DNA from: JAFHCF01 sp048497495
GTDB taxonomy: Bacteria; Pseudomonadota; Alphaproteobacteria; Rhizobiales; Ancalomicrobiaceae
Direction: 5' to 3'
NCBI GenBank assembly: GCA_048497495.1
Contig: JAFHCF010000049.1
Location: 1 to 28,104, forward strand
DNA length: 28,104 bases
Part shown: piece by piece, positions 8,364-16,369 of the stretch
Numbering within the stretch: position 1 is the stretch's first letter
How the letters are laid out: every line of letters begins with the position of its first letter
Made by a program: the position numbers and the translations under genes
The notes under the pieces: generated by a model
What the model saw: only the letters and a program-made list of their open reading frames with translations
What the model was told of the DNA's origin: nothing
The model's database searches: none

Positions 8364-8380
8364 ATCTCAACAGTTGAGAT
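8364..8380. promoter_or_regulatory. 17-base palindrome before coiled-coil gene
   Basis: ATCTCAAC-A-GTTGAGAT is a perfect 8+1+8 inverted repeat. On the minus strand it ends next to the GAGGAG ribosome binding site of the 82-residue gene. A one-base loop makes an RNA hairpin poor, so it looks more like a DNA operator, though a ribosome-binding-site-masking stem is possible. It sits in a locally AT-richer 57-base gap after pdhC. Confidence 0.5.
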
Positions 8381-8408
8381 CATAACGTGAACAAGCCGAT
8401 CCCGCAAC

Positions 8409-9731
8409 TCAAACCAACATCCCCATCGGATTTTCGATCAACCCCTTGAACGCCTGGATCAGTTCGGCGCCGAGCGCGCCGTCGACGGCGCGGTGGTCGG
8501 TCGACAGCGTCACCGACATCACCGTGGCGACGGCGGGGGCGCCGGCCTTGACGACCACCCGCTTCTCACCGGCGCCGACCGCGAGAATCGTGGCATGCGG
8601 CGGGTTGATGATGGCGGCGAAGTCCTTGATGCCGAACATGCCGAGGTTGGAGACGGCGGTGGAGCCGCCCTGGTATTCCTCGGGCTTCAGCTTGCGGGCC
8701 TTGGCGCGGGCGGCGAAGTCCTTCATCTCGCCCGAGATCGCCGACAGCGTCTTGGTCTCGGCATGGCGCACCACTGGCGTGATAAGGCCGCCGGGGATCG
8801 ACACGGCGACGCCGACGTCGGAGTGGCGATGCTTCAACATCGCCTGATCGGTCCAGGTGACGTTGGCGTCGGGCACCCGCTGCAGCGCCACCGCCATCGC
8901 CTTGATGACGAAGTCGTTGACCGACACCTTGAAGGCCGGCTTGCCGTCCTTGACCGGCGCCGAGGCGTTGATCTGCTCGCGCAGCGCCAGAAGCGCGTCG
9001 AGCTCGCAATCCACCGTCAGGTAGAAATGCGGCACGGTGAGCTTCGATTCCATCAGCCGCTTGGCGATGGTCTTGCGCATGCCGTCGTGCGGCACGGTCT
9101 CGAAGGAGCCCGGCTCGAACATCTTGGCGACGGCCTCGTCGGACGGCCCGGTCGGCAGGCTCGCGGCGGCCTTGGGGGCGGCGGCGGGCACCGGCGCGGC
9201 GGTGGCGGGCGCCGAGGCGATCGCCGTGCCGGCCTTGGCCGAGGTCTCGACGTCGGCGAGCACGACGCGGCCGCGCGGGCCGGAGCCGGCGATCTTGGAA
9301 AGATCGAGCCCCTTCTCCTTGGCGATACGACGGGCGAGCGGCGAGGCGAAGATGCGTTCGCCGGAAGCGGCGACCGGGGCAGGACCAGCCGGGGCGACGG
9401 CCGCGGGAGCCGCGGTGGCGGCGGCGGGCGCGGCCGGAGCCGGAGCCGCCTTCGGGGCGGGGCCCTTCGCGGCGGCGGCGACGTCCTCGCCGTCCGCCGC
9501 GATCACCGCGATCGGGGTGTTGACGGCGACGTCCTGGGTGCCGGCCGGCACCAGGATGGCGGCGAGCACGCCTTCGTCGACGGCCTCCACTTCCATGGTG
9601 GCCTTGTCGGTCTCGATCTCGGCGATCACGTCGCCGGACTTCACGACATCGCCGACGGCCTTGAGCCATTTGGCGACGTTGCCCTTCTCCATCGTCGGCG
9701 ACAGGGCGGGCATGAGGATGTTGGTGGGCAT
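8409..9731 (-). CDS. pdhC: PDH E2, dihydrolipoyl acetyltransferase
   Basis: A 440-residue core subunit of the pyruvate dehydrogenase complex; it carries acetyl groups on a swinging lipoyl arm to coenzyme A. Domains in order: lipoyl domain at residues 1-78 with the modified lysine K43 in ETDKATMEVEA; an Ala/Pro-rich flexible linker at about 80-122; the peripheral subunit-binding domain at about 127-162 (ASPLARRIAKEKGLDLSKI, GSGPRGRV); a second Ala/Pro linker; and the catalytic acetyltransferase domain ending in STDHRAVDG with H413 and D417. One lipoyl domain is present, as is usual in alphaproteobacteria. It lies 93 bases downstream of pdhB on the same strand. Confidence 0.97.
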   Translation of the reverse strand: MPTNILMPALSPTMEKGNVAKWLKAVGDVVKSGDVIAEIETDKATMEVEAVDEGVLAAILVPAGTQDVAVNTPIAVIAADGEDVAAAAKGPAPKAAPAPAAPAAATAAPAAVAPAGPAPVAASGERIFASPLARRIAKEKGLDLSKIAGSGPRGRVVLADVETSAKAGTAIASAPATAAPVPAAAPKAAASLPTGPSDEAVAKMFEPGSFETVPHDGMRKTIAKRLMESKLTVPHFYLTVDCELDALLALREQINASAPVKDGKPAFKVSVNDFVIKAMAVALQRVPDANVTWTDQAMLKHRHSDVGVAVSIPGGLITPVVRHAETKTLSAISGEMKDFAARAKARKLKPEEYQGGSTAVSNLGMFGIKDFAAIINPPHATILAVGAGEKRVVVKAGAPAVATVMSVTLSTDHRAVDGALGAELIQAFKGLIENPMGMLV

Positions 9732-9824
9732 GGGTCCCCCCGAAAAGGCTCTTCGAACACGTGTCGGTCGGCGCGAGCGCCGGTCATGCGAGGGAGATCG
9801 CGGCCGGGCCGCGATCTCGGGGGA

Positions 9825-11198
9825 TCACCGGTAGGTCACCGCGCGCACCGCCGCGATCACTTCGCCGACGTTGGGCAGAGCGAGCTTCTCGAGGTTGGCG
9901 GCGTAGGGCATCGGCACGTCCTTGCCGGTGACCTTGAGCACCGGCGCGTCGAGATAGTCGAAGGCCTCGGTGACCAGCCGCGAGGCGATCTCCGAGCCGA
10001 TCGAGCACTGCGGCCAACCCTCCTCGACGGTGACGCAGCGGCCGGTCCTCATCACCGAGGCCACCACCGTCGCCATGTCGAGCGGGCGCAGGGTGCGCAG
10101 GTCGATCACCTCGACCGAGATGCCCTGTCCCTCCAGCTCCGTCGCCGCCTTCATGGCGTAGCTCATGCCGATGCCGAAGGAGACCAGCGTCGCGTCGGTG
10201 CCGGGGCGCACCACCTTGGCCTTGCCGATCGGCACCACGTGATCGCCCACCGGCACGTCGAAGGACTGGCCGTAGAGGATCTCGTTCTCCAGGAAGACCA
10301 CCGGGTTGGGCGAGCGGATCGCCGCCTTGAGCAGACCCTTGGCATCGCCCGCCGACCACGGCTGGATCACGGTGAGGCCGGGCACCTGGGAATACCAGGC
10401 GGAATAGTCCTGGGAATGCTGGGCGCCGACCCGGGCGGCGGCGCCGTTCGGTCCGCGGAAGACGATCGGGCAGCCCATCTGGCCACCCGACATGTAGAGC
10501 GTCTTGGCGGCGGAATTGATGATGTGGTCGATCGCCTGCATGGCGAAGTTGAAGGTCATGAACTCGACCACCGGCCGCAGACCCGCCAGGGCGGCGCCGA
10601 CGCCGAGGCCGGCGAAGCCGTGCTCGGTGATCGGCGTGTCGATGACGCGGGTCTCGCCGAATTCCTGCAACAGGCCTTGGGTGATCTTGTAGGCGCCCTG
10701 ATATTCGGCGACCTCCTCACCCATCACGAAGACGTCGCCGTCGGCGCGCATCTCCTCGGCCATGGCGTCGCGCAGCGCCTCGCGCACCGTCTGGGCGACG
10801 AATTCGGTCCCGGCCGGATATTCGGACTCGGACGGCGCGGGCGTGGCCGGCGCGGCGGCGATGATCGCCGGCGCGGCGGGGGTGGCGGCCGGCGTGGCGG
10901 GGGCGGCCGGGGTGGCGGCGGGCGCCGCAGCGGCTGCGGCGTGCGAGGTGTCGCTCGCGTCGGTGCCGATCAGGGCGATCGGCGTGTTGACCTTGACGGC
11001 GTCGGTGCCGGCTTCGATCAGGATGGCCGAGAGCACGCCCTCGTCGACCGCCTCGACTTCCATGGTCGCCTTGTCGGTCTCGATCTCGGCGATGACGTCG
11101 CCGGACTTGACGCTGTCACCGACGGCCTTCAGCCATTTGGAGAGTTTGCCCTCCTCCATCGTCGGGGAGAGCGCGGGCATCAGAATTTCGGTCGCCAT
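9825..11198 (-). CDS. pdhB: PDH E1 beta subunit with lipoyl domain
   Basis: A 457-residue protein combining an N-terminal lipoyl domain (residues 1-78, lysine K43 in ETDKATMEVEA), an Ala/Pro/Thr-rich linker (about 80-120) and the E1-beta transketolase-like domain (from about 130: TVREALRDAMAEEM, GEEVAEYQGAYK, TPITEHGFAGLGVGAA, FMTFNFAMQAIDHI). With E1-alpha it forms the thiamine diphosphate enzyme that decarboxylates pyruvate. The extra lipoyl domain on E1-beta is a known feature of rhizobial and related alphaproteobacterial complexes. The start has GAGGAG, located at the very end of pdhA (gap 12 bases), so translation is closely linked. Confidence 0.97.
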   Translation of the reverse strand: MATEILMPALSPTMEEGKLSKWLKAVGDSVKSGDVIAEIETDKATMEVEAVDEGVLSAILIEAGTDAVKVNTPIALIGTDASDTSHAAAAAAPAATPAAPATPAATPAAPAIIAAAPATPAPSESEYPAGTEFVAQTVREALRDAMAEEMRADGDVFVMGEEVAEYQGAYKITQGLLQEFGETRVIDTPITEHGFAGLGVGAALAGLRPVVEFMTFNFAMQAIDHIINSAAKTLYMSGGQMGCPIVFRGPNGAAARVGAQHSQDYSAWYSQVPGLTVIQPWSAGDAKGLLKAAIRSPNPVVFLENEILYGQSFDVPVGDHVVPIGKAKVVRPGTDATLVSFGIGMSYAMKAATELEGQGISVEVIDLRTLRPLDMATVVASVMRTGRCVTVEEGWPQCSIGSEIASRLVTEAFDYLDAPVLKVTGKDVPMPYAANLEKLALPNVGEVIAAVRAVTYR

Positions 11199-11210
11199 GT
11201 CGCGTTCTCC

Positions 11211-12224
11211 TCAGCGTACGATGTCGGTCCAGAGCTCGGACGGGTCCGGCTCGGGATCGTTCTGGGCGAACTCGGCCGACTCCTGGACGACCACCCGCAC
11301 GTCGGCGTCGATCTTCTTGAGTTCGTCCTCGGTGACGATGCCGGCGGCCAACAGCCGGGCGCGTACCTGCTCGATCGGATCGTGCTCGTTGCGCATCTTC
11401 TGGACCTCCTCCTTCGACCGGTATTTGGCCGGGTCGGACATGGAGTGGCCGCGATAGCGATAGGTCTGCATCTCGAGGATATAGGGGCCGGAGCCGGAAC
11501 GAGCATGGGCGAGCGCGCGGGCCGAGGCCTCGCGCACGGCGCGCACGTCCATGCCGTCGACCTGCTCGCCGGGAATGTTGAAGGAGATGCCGCGCTTGGA
11601 GAAATCGGTCTGCGACGAGGAACGGTTCACCGCGGTGCCCATGGCGTAGCGGTTGTTCTCGATCACATAGACCACGGGGAGCTTCCACAGCTCCGCCATG
11701 TTGAAGCTCTCGTAGACCTGGCCCTGGTTGGCCGCGCCGTCGCCGAAGAAGGCGAGCGCCACCTTGCCGTTCTTGCGATAGCGGTTGGCGAAGCCGAGGC
11801 CGGTGCCGAGCGACACCTGGGCGCCGACGATGCCGTGGCCGCCGAAGAACTGCTTCTCGACGCTGAACATGTGCATCGAGCCGCCCTTGCCCTTGGAATA
11901 GCCGCCGCGCCGCCCGGTCAGCTCCGCCATGACGCCGTTGGCGTTCATCCCGCAGGCGAGCATGTGGCCGTGGTCGCGATAGCCGGTGATGAACTGGTCG
12001 CCGTCCTCCATCGCCATCTGCATGCCGACGACGACGGCTTCCTGGCCGATGTAGAGGTGGCAGAAGCCGCCGATCAGGCCCATGCCGTACATCTGGCCCG
12101 CCTTCTCCTCGAAGCGGCGGATCAGCAGCATCATCCGATAGGCGTGGAGTTCGTCCTTGGCCTCGAAGGGCGCCGGTCCGGCGTCTTGCGTCGCCTTGCT
12201 CTTGGTCGATTTGGCCGTGGCCAT
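11211..12224 (-). CDS. pdhA: PDH E1 alpha subunit
   Basis: A 337-residue thiamine diphosphate-binding subunit of pyruvate dehydrogenase. The cofactor motif runs from GDG at residues 161-163 to NN at 190-191 (GDGAANQGQVYESFNMAELW, then PVVYVIENN). The YRYRGHSMSDPAKYRS loop at about 255-270 contains the conserved histidine and the serines that are phosphorylated in the mitochondrial homologue. The N-terminal 20 residues are a low-complexity Lys/Ala/Thr extension. The ATG at 12224 is preceded by GGGAGGATGCG, clearly better than the in-frame upstream ATG-like starts. It is the first gene of the pdh operon and has its own upstream promoter-like sequence. Confidence 0.96.
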   Translation of the reverse strand: MATAKSTKSKATQDAGPAPFEAKDELHAYRMMLLIRRFEEKAGQMYGMGLIGGFCHLYIGQEAVVVGMQMAMEDGDQFITGYRDHGHMLACGMNANGVMAELTGRRGGYSKGKGGSMHMFSVEKQFFGGHGIVGAQVSLGTGLGFANRYRKNGKVALAFFGDGAANQGQVYESFNMAELWKLPVVYVIENNRYAMGTAVNRSSSQTDFSKRGISFNIPGEQVDGMDVRAVREASARALAHARSGSGPYILEMQTYRYRGHSMSDPAKYRSKEEVQKMRNEHDPIEQVRARLLAAGIVTEDELKKIDADVRVVVQESAEFAQNDPEPDPSELWTDIVR

Positions 12225-12267
12225 CGCATCCTCCCGTGGGTCGGCATGACGCCGATCTGGTGAGCGG

Positions 12268-12295
12268 AGGATAGAACGTCCTCGTGACGGTGCAA
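12268..12295 (-). promoter_or_regulatory. Candidate pdhA promoter
   Basis: On the minus strand TTGCAC (12295-12290) and TATCCT (12273-12268) are separated by 16 bases, with the -10 about 44 bases before the pdhA start. It is a partial sigma-70 match in the only space between the ftsB hairpin and pdhA. Start-site mapping would be needed to confirm it. Confidence 0.35.
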
Positions 12296-12352
12296 GCGTC
12301 ATCGGCGAGGAGTTTGGCCCAGGCTAAATTATTGCCGTGCAACATTAAAGAG

Positions 12353-12379
12353 CGAATGAACCGCTTTTCGGTTCATTCG
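12353..12379 (-). terminator. Hairpin after ftsB-like gene
   Basis: A perfect 11-base inverted repeat, CGAATGAACCG and CGGTTCATTCG, with a 5-base loop (CTTTT on the plus strand). It begins 12 bases after the ftsB-like stop codon. On the minus strand it is followed by CTCTTT, a weak T-tract. It would separate ftsB transcription from the pdh operon. Confidence 0.6.
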
Positions 12380-12390
12380 ATTGAATCAAC

Positions 12391-12732
12391 TCAATTCCGG
12401 TTCAATCGAGAATGCTGCGGTGCACTCGCGACGATGGCGATTTCGTTGGCGTTGGCGAAGCCGAGGATTTCGCGGGCCCTTTCGTCGAGCATGTCGCTCT
12501 CCAGGCTGGCCGAGCGCAGCAGCGCGACGCGCCGTTCGATCGCCTTGCGTTGCGCCTTCACCCTCGCCAGTTCGGCGTCGAGCCGCACCCCTTCCACCGC
12601 CAACTGGCGCCGCGCCTCGATACCGAAGGAACCGTGCCAGCCGTGCCAGGCGAAATAGCCCGAAAAGGTGAGCGCGATCACCGGGACGAGCAGCGGGCGA
12701 AGATAGGACTTCCGGTGCTGACGCGTGGACAT
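12391..12732 (-). CDS. FtsB/DivIC-family septum formation protein
   Basis: A 113-residue member of the septum formation initiator family. It has a basic cytoplasmic N-terminus, one membrane helix at about residues 11-30 (LRPLLVPVIALTFSGYFAWH), a periplasmic coiled coil at about 40-75, and the conserved post-coil block LDERAREILGFANANEI. FtsB-like proteins link FtsL and FtsQ in the divisome. The in-frame ATG at 12795 would add an unlikely cysteine/valine-rich leader, so the start at 12732 is chosen. The Hyphomicrobiales order eno - ftsB - pdhA is kept here except for three inserted plus-strand genes. It ends before a terminator-like hairpin. Confidence 0.88.
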   Translation of the reverse strand: MSTRQHRKSYLRPLLVPVIALTFSGYFAWHGWHGSFGIEARRQLAVEGVRLDAELARVKAQRKAIERRVALLRSASLESDMLDERAREILGFANANEIAIVASAPQHSRLNRN

Positions 12733-13010
12733 GGGGACAGTGACGCCTCGTACTCGAACCGACAGACACGAGAAGCCCGAGCACGGGACACCCACACGCT
12801 ACGCGGGACCCCTCCACCGGCATCGAACTCGCCGGGGATCTCACCCGACCGTCCTCATTCGATCATCCCGTGGTTAACAACCCCTTGCGTCGGCGCGGGG
12901 AATCGCGATCGCCATCGAAACGCCGCCGCGTCCATTCACCATCTTTACCTCTCCCCGGGGCGGATCCACCATCCCTCGGCGGGGGGAGTGAACGACGAGA
13001 GGAATCGGCC

Positions 13011-13364
13011 ATGGACACGCATCGGTACGACGACCTCAGCATGCGACGCCGCGCCGCCCATGTGCGCCTGACGGCGCTCGGCTCCAAGACCTACGAGGCC
13101 TTCCTCGCCATGGAGGCGACGACCTATGCCGACGGGGCCCTCTCCCGCCGCCACAAGGAATTGATCGCCGTCGGCATCGCGGTCGCGGGCGGCTGCGAGA
13201 GCAGCATGCAGCGACATATCGAGCAGGCGGTGCGGGCCGGCGCCATCGGCCAGGAGATCCTCGAGGCGATCGAGGTCGGCATCGAGATGGGCGGCGATCC
13301 GGCCACGGTATCGGCGCGGTTCGCGCTCGAGGCGATGAACGCGGTCTTCCCCGACGGGATCTGA
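13011..13364 (+). CDS. CMD/AhpD-family protein with CxxS motif
   Basis: A 117-residue all-helical protein of the carboxymuconolactone decarboxylase / AhpD superfamily. The signature E-X11-C-X2-C-X3-H is recognisable as E50, C62, position 65 and H69 (HKELIAVGIAVAGGCESSMQRH). The second cysteine is replaced by serine (CESS), so the usual disulfide peroxidase/reductase chemistry of AhpD cannot work in the standard way. The rest (IEQAVRAGAIGQEILEAIEVG) is typical. The ATG follows AGAGGA. It is the first of three plus-strand genes lying between ftsB and eno. Substrate unknown; a single-cysteine thiol enzyme or a structural homologue without that activity are both possible. Confidence 0.88.
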   Translation: MDTHRYDDLSMRRRAAHVRLTALGSKTYEAFLAMEATTYADGALSRRHKELIAVGIAVAGGCESSMQRHIEQAVRAGAIGQEILEAIEVGIEMGGDPATVSARFALEAMNAVFPDGI

Positions 13365-13449
13365 GGCGACGGGACACGCCGGCACCGGTCGGGTGACGTC
13401 GATGATCCATTTCCGTGGCACACTGGCCCGGATCAATCGGGATTCGCCC

Positions 13450-14262
13450 ATGCCCCGCTCGCCCGCCCGTTGTCGTCGCCGCGTCTCCGTTCTCGCCCTG
13501 GCGCTCGTCGTCACCGCCTGTTCGAGCGATCCCTCGGCGATCTCCGTCGAGATGAAGACCGACAAGGTCGATCGCGATCTGGTCGAGCGGGCGCTCGGCG
13601 TGTTCAAGCAAGCCTGCGCCCCCCTCTTCACCGCCCACGCCGGCGATGTTTCCGGGCTCTCGGCGGTCGCCACCGACGAAGGTTCGACGGCGATCCGCCG
13701 CCTCGGATGGGGCGCCTACATCGCCTTGACCATGACGGTGCGCGCGAGCCCGACGACCCTCTCCGGCCTCGCCGAGACCGACCGTCGCGCCGATTTCCTG
13801 ATCGGCGGCGGTGACAAGCCCGGTTTCACCGCGCTGTCGCCGACCTCGGCGCGGCTGTGCGACCTCGGGCCGGCGCCTGGACGTACCCAGGTGTTCCAGT
13901 CGGTCCCGGAACTCGGAGGTCTCCTGCCGCGCCTGAAATACGCCACCACCGACGCCCAACGCGCCCAATGGTCGGCGGAAATGGCGAAAGCCCTGGCCGG
14001 CGTGTACCAATACCAACGCAACATCGCCTGGTGCTACACCGACGGCTGCTACGGCGTCGAGCCGATCGACGACGTCAAGGCCTGCGCCTGGCGCATGGTC
14101 ATCCTCGCCGCCAAACACCCCAAGGCCGACGCCTCGGACGCCGAGAACGTCGACTTCGACTGCAAGCAGACCCTGACCCCAGACGATCAACGCACGGCGC
14201 GCGCCTGGGCCAACACGCTGTTTCGCAAGATCTACAAGACGGATCTGCCGAAGGGGCCGTGA
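13450..14262 (+). CDS. Predicted lipoprotein with Sel1-like tail
   Basis: A 270-residue protein of unknown function. The N-terminus is an arginine-rich n-region, a hydrophobic stretch and a lipobox, VVTAC, with C24 as the lipidated cysteine, so it is probably anchored in a membrane. The mature part contains several cysteines (QACAPLF, ARLCDLG, AWCYTDGCYG, KACAWRM, DFDCKQ) that could pair. The last 80 or so residues (acidic-aromatic helices, ACAWRMVILAAKHPKADASD to LTPDDQRTARAWANTLF) resemble the final helices of Sel1/TPR-like proteins. That likeness is by eye only. The start at ATG 13450 is chosen because it begins the signal sequence; the ribosome binding site is weak and an upstream ATG at 13402 is possible. 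Confidence 0.75.
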   Translation: MPRSPARCRRRVSVLALALVVTACSSDPSAISVEMKTDKVDRDLVERALGVFKQACAPLFTAHAGDVSGLSAVATDEGSTAIRRLGWGAYIALTMTVRASPTTLSGLAETDRRADFLIGGGDKPGFTALSPTSARLCDLGPAPGRTQVFQSVPELGGLLPRLKYATTDAQRAQWSAEMAKALAGVYQYQRNIAWCYTDGCYGVEPIDDVKACAWRMVILAAKHPKADASDAENVDFDCKQTLTPDDQRTARAWANTLFRKIYKTDLPKGP

Positions 14263-14343
14263 GGGCGCACGCCCCGGTGACGGCGAGGCTCGCCCCCGCC
14301 GGAAGATCGGATCGAAGAACGCGCCCGGTCGGAGGACTCGATC

Positions 14344-14919
14344 ATGAAGACCACGACGACCATCCTGATGGCGCTCGCCCTCGGGCTCGCTGCCGCGCCC
14401 ATCGCCATGGCCGGTGAAATCACCGACCTCGCCACGCGGGCCGAAAAGGAATTGGCGGCCGGCAACGCGGTCGACGCGGTCGCCACCCTCGAGGCGGCGA
14501 CCGAGGTGGCCTGGCGCGCCACCCCGCTCACCTTCCGCAAGGTTCTCTTCGTCGCCGAGGCGCCGACCGGCTTCGGCGCCTATGTCGCCCGCCCCGACAA
14601 CGTCTTCGGGCCCGGCCAGCCGCTGCTCGTCTATGCCGAGCCGATCGGCTTCGAATGGAAGGAGGGCGGCGGCGTCTTCGCCACCGACCTGACGATCGAC
14701 GTGGCGCTGCGCGACGCGGCGGGCAAGGTCCTGTTCGAGAAGCGCGAGATCGGCCGCATGGCGCTGAAGAGCCACGCCCGCAATCACGAGTTCATGATGA
14801 AGCTCGATCTCAACATCAAGGGCATGCCCGCCGGCAACTACGTCCTCGACGGGGTGTTGCGCGACGCGGTGTCGAAGAAATGGGGGTCCTTCACCCTGCC
14901 CTTCGTGGCGCGCGGCTGA
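14344..14919 (+). CDS. Secreted protein of unknown function
   Basis: A 191-residue protein with a clear signal peptide (residues 1-23, ending AMA before GEI). The mature N-terminus is a short helical, TPR-like segment (LATRAEKELAAGNAVDAVATLEAA). A beta-rich domain follows, with the pattern GFGAYVARPDNVFGPGQPLLVYAEPIGF and a final strand (WGSFTLPFVARG) like those of small extracellular sandwich domains. I do not recognise the family with certainty. The ATG follows GGAGGA. It is 81 bases downstream of the lipoprotein gene and probably in the same transcript, so the two may work together in the envelope. It ends in front of a strong hairpin shared with the convergent eno gene. Confidence 0.8.
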   Translation: MKTTTTILMALALGLAAAPIAMAGEITDLATRAEKELAAGNAVDAVATLEAATEVAWRATPLTFRKVLFVAEAPTGFGAYVARPDNVFGPGQPLLVYAEPIGFEWKEGGGVFATDLTIDVALRDAAGKVLFEKREIGRMALKSHARNHEFMMKLDLNIKGMPAGNYVLDGVLRDAVSKKWGSFTLPFVARG

Positions 14920-14948
14920 GAGCGATCCGGGCCGCCCCGAAACGCGAA

Positions 14949-14968
14949 CGGCGGCCCGAAGGCCGCCG
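14949..14968. terminator. Convergent terminator-like hairpin
   Basis: CGGCGGCC-CGAA-GGCCGCCG forms a perfect 8-base GC stem between the convergent secreted-protein gene and eno. Read on the minus strand (the eno transcript) the loop is C(TTCG)G, the very stable tetraloop. Neither side has a good T-tract, so it may act as a pause, 3'-end stabiliser or bidirectional terminator. Confidence 0.55.
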
Positions 14969-14990
14969 CCGTGGATGTCCGTCGACCTGA

Positions 14991-16268
14991 TCAGCCGCGC
15001 AGGACGTCGAGGCCGGCGTAGCGGGCGGCTTCACCGAGCTGCTCCTCGATGCGCAGCAACTGATTGTACTTGGCGAGCCGGTCGGAGCGGGCGAGCGAGC
15101 CGGTCTTGATCTGGCCGCAGTTGGTGGCGACCGCGAGATCGGCGATGGTGGAATCTTCGGTCTCGCCGGAGCGATGCGACATCACCGCGGTGTAGCCGGC
15201 GCGGTGAGCCATATCGACCGCGTCGAGCGTCTCGGTCAGCGTGCCGATCTGGTTGACCTTGATCAGGATGGAGTTGGCGGTGCCGGCGGCGATGCCGCGG
15301 GCGAGCCGGGTCGAGTTGGTGACGAAGAGATCGTCACCGACCAGCTGGCACTTGTCGCCGATCATCTCGGTGACCAGCTTCCAGCCCTCCCAGTCGTCCT
15401 CGGCCATGCCGTCCTCGATCGAGATGATCGGATAGGCGCCGACCAGCTTGGCGAGATACTTGGCCTGGGCCTTGGGATCGCGGGTCTTCTTCTCGCCTTC
15501 GTAGACGTATTGACCGTTCTTGAAGAACTCGGTCGCGGCGGGGTCCATCGCCAGGAACACGTCCTTGCCCGGGGTATAGCCGGCCTTCTCGATCGAGGTC
15601 ATGACGAAGTCGAGGGCCGCTTCCGCCGACTTCAGGTTCGGCGCGAAGCCGCCCTCGTCGCCGACGTTGGTGTTGTGGCCGGCCTTCTTCAACTGGTTCT
15701 TCAGCGTGTGGAAGATCTCGGCGCCGGCGCGCAGGGCTTCCGAGAAGGTCGGCAGGCCGGCCGGCATGATCATGAATTCCTGGAAGTCGATCGGGTTGTC
15801 GGCATGCACGCCGCCGTTGATGATGTTCATCATCGGAACCGGCAGGACGCGGGCGTTGGGGCCGCCGAGGTAGCGGTAGAGCGGCAGGCCGGAGGCGGAC
15901 GCCGCGGCCTTGGCGACGGCGAGCGACACGCCGAGGATGGCGTTGGCGCCGAGGCGGGCTTTGTTGGCGGTGCCGTCGAGCGCGATCAAGGTGCTGTCGA
16001 TGAGGAACTGTTCCTCGGCGTCGAAGCCGCCGACGGCGTCGTAGATCTCGCCGTTGACCGCGTCGACCGCCTTGGTGACGCCCCTGCCGAGATAGACCGA
16101 CTTGTCGCCGTCGCGCAGCTCGACCGCCTCGTGGGCGCCGGTCGAGGCGCCGGAGGGAACGGCGGCGCGGCCGAAGCTGCCATCCTCCAGGACGACGTCG
16201 ACTTCGACCGTGGGATTGCCACGGCTGTCGAGGATCTGGCGGCCGACGATGTCTACGATGGCGGTCAT
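14991..16268 (-). CDS. eno: Enolase
   Basis: A 425-residue glycolytic enzyme converting 2-phosphoglycerate to phosphoenolpyruvate; full length for a bacterial enolase. Visible signatures are the N-terminal DSRGNPTVEVDV, PSGASTG (active-site loop serine), the GDEGGFAPN block, the metal-binding SIEDG, KVNQIGTLTE with the catalytic lysine, and SHRSGETED. The start ATG has CAGGAG. The gene is transcribed away from queF and shows the high GC third-position use of the housekeeping genes. It feeds phosphoenolpyruvate toward pyruvate and the PDH complex encoded nearby. Confidence 0.98.
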   Translation of the reverse strand: MTAIVDIVGRQILDSRGNPTVEVDVVLEDGSFGRAAVPSGASTGAHEAVELRDGDKSVYLGRGVTKAVDAVNGEIYDAVGGFDAEEQFLIDSTLIALDGTANKARLGANAILGVSLAVAKAAASASGLPLYRYLGGPNARVLPVPMMNIINGGVHADNPIDFQEFMIMPAGLPTFSEALRAGAEIFHTLKNQLKKAGHNTNVGDEGGFAPNLKSAEAALDFVMTSIEKAGYTPGKDVFLAMDPAATEFFKNGQYVYEGEKKTRDPKAQAKYLAKLVGAYPIISIEDGMAEDDWEGWKLVTEMIGDKCQLVGDDLFVTNSTRLARGIAAGTANSILIKVNQIGTLTETLDAVDMAHRAGYTAVMSHRSGETEDSTIADLAVATNCGQIKTGSLARSDRLAKYNQLLRIEEQLGEAARYAGLDVLRG

Positions 16269-16311
16269 GACGCTCTCCTGAAAGCGAACCGGCGGGGCGG
16301 TCCCTGGGCGA

Positions 16312-16328
16312 GCGAGCGTTTCGCTCGC
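16312..16328 (-). other. Hairpin in eno leader
   Basis: GCGAGCG-TTT-CGCTCGC is a perfect 7-base stem with a 3-base loop, 44 to 60 bases upstream of the eno start and downstream of the proposed promoter, so it would be in the 5' untranslated leader. Confidence 0.4.
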
Positions 16329-16340
16329 GTTTCGTCGCTG

Positions 16341-16369
16341 CTATAGCCGAGGGGCGCCCGACTGACCAC
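16341..16369 (-). promoter_or_regulatory. Candidate eno promoter
   Basis: Minus strand GTGGTC (16369-16364) and CTATAG (16346-16341) with 17-base spacing resemble the rhizobial pattern CTTGAC-N17-CTATAT (the -10 is good, the -35 only half matches). A 10-base palindrome GGCATATGCC lies just upstream at 16373-16382. Confidence 0.35.

Noticed and set aside
8493..12263. Long plus-strand open frame of about 1250 codons
   Set aside because: Antisense shadow of pdhC, pdhB and pdhA; His/Asp/Gly-rich low-complexity translation without any domain.
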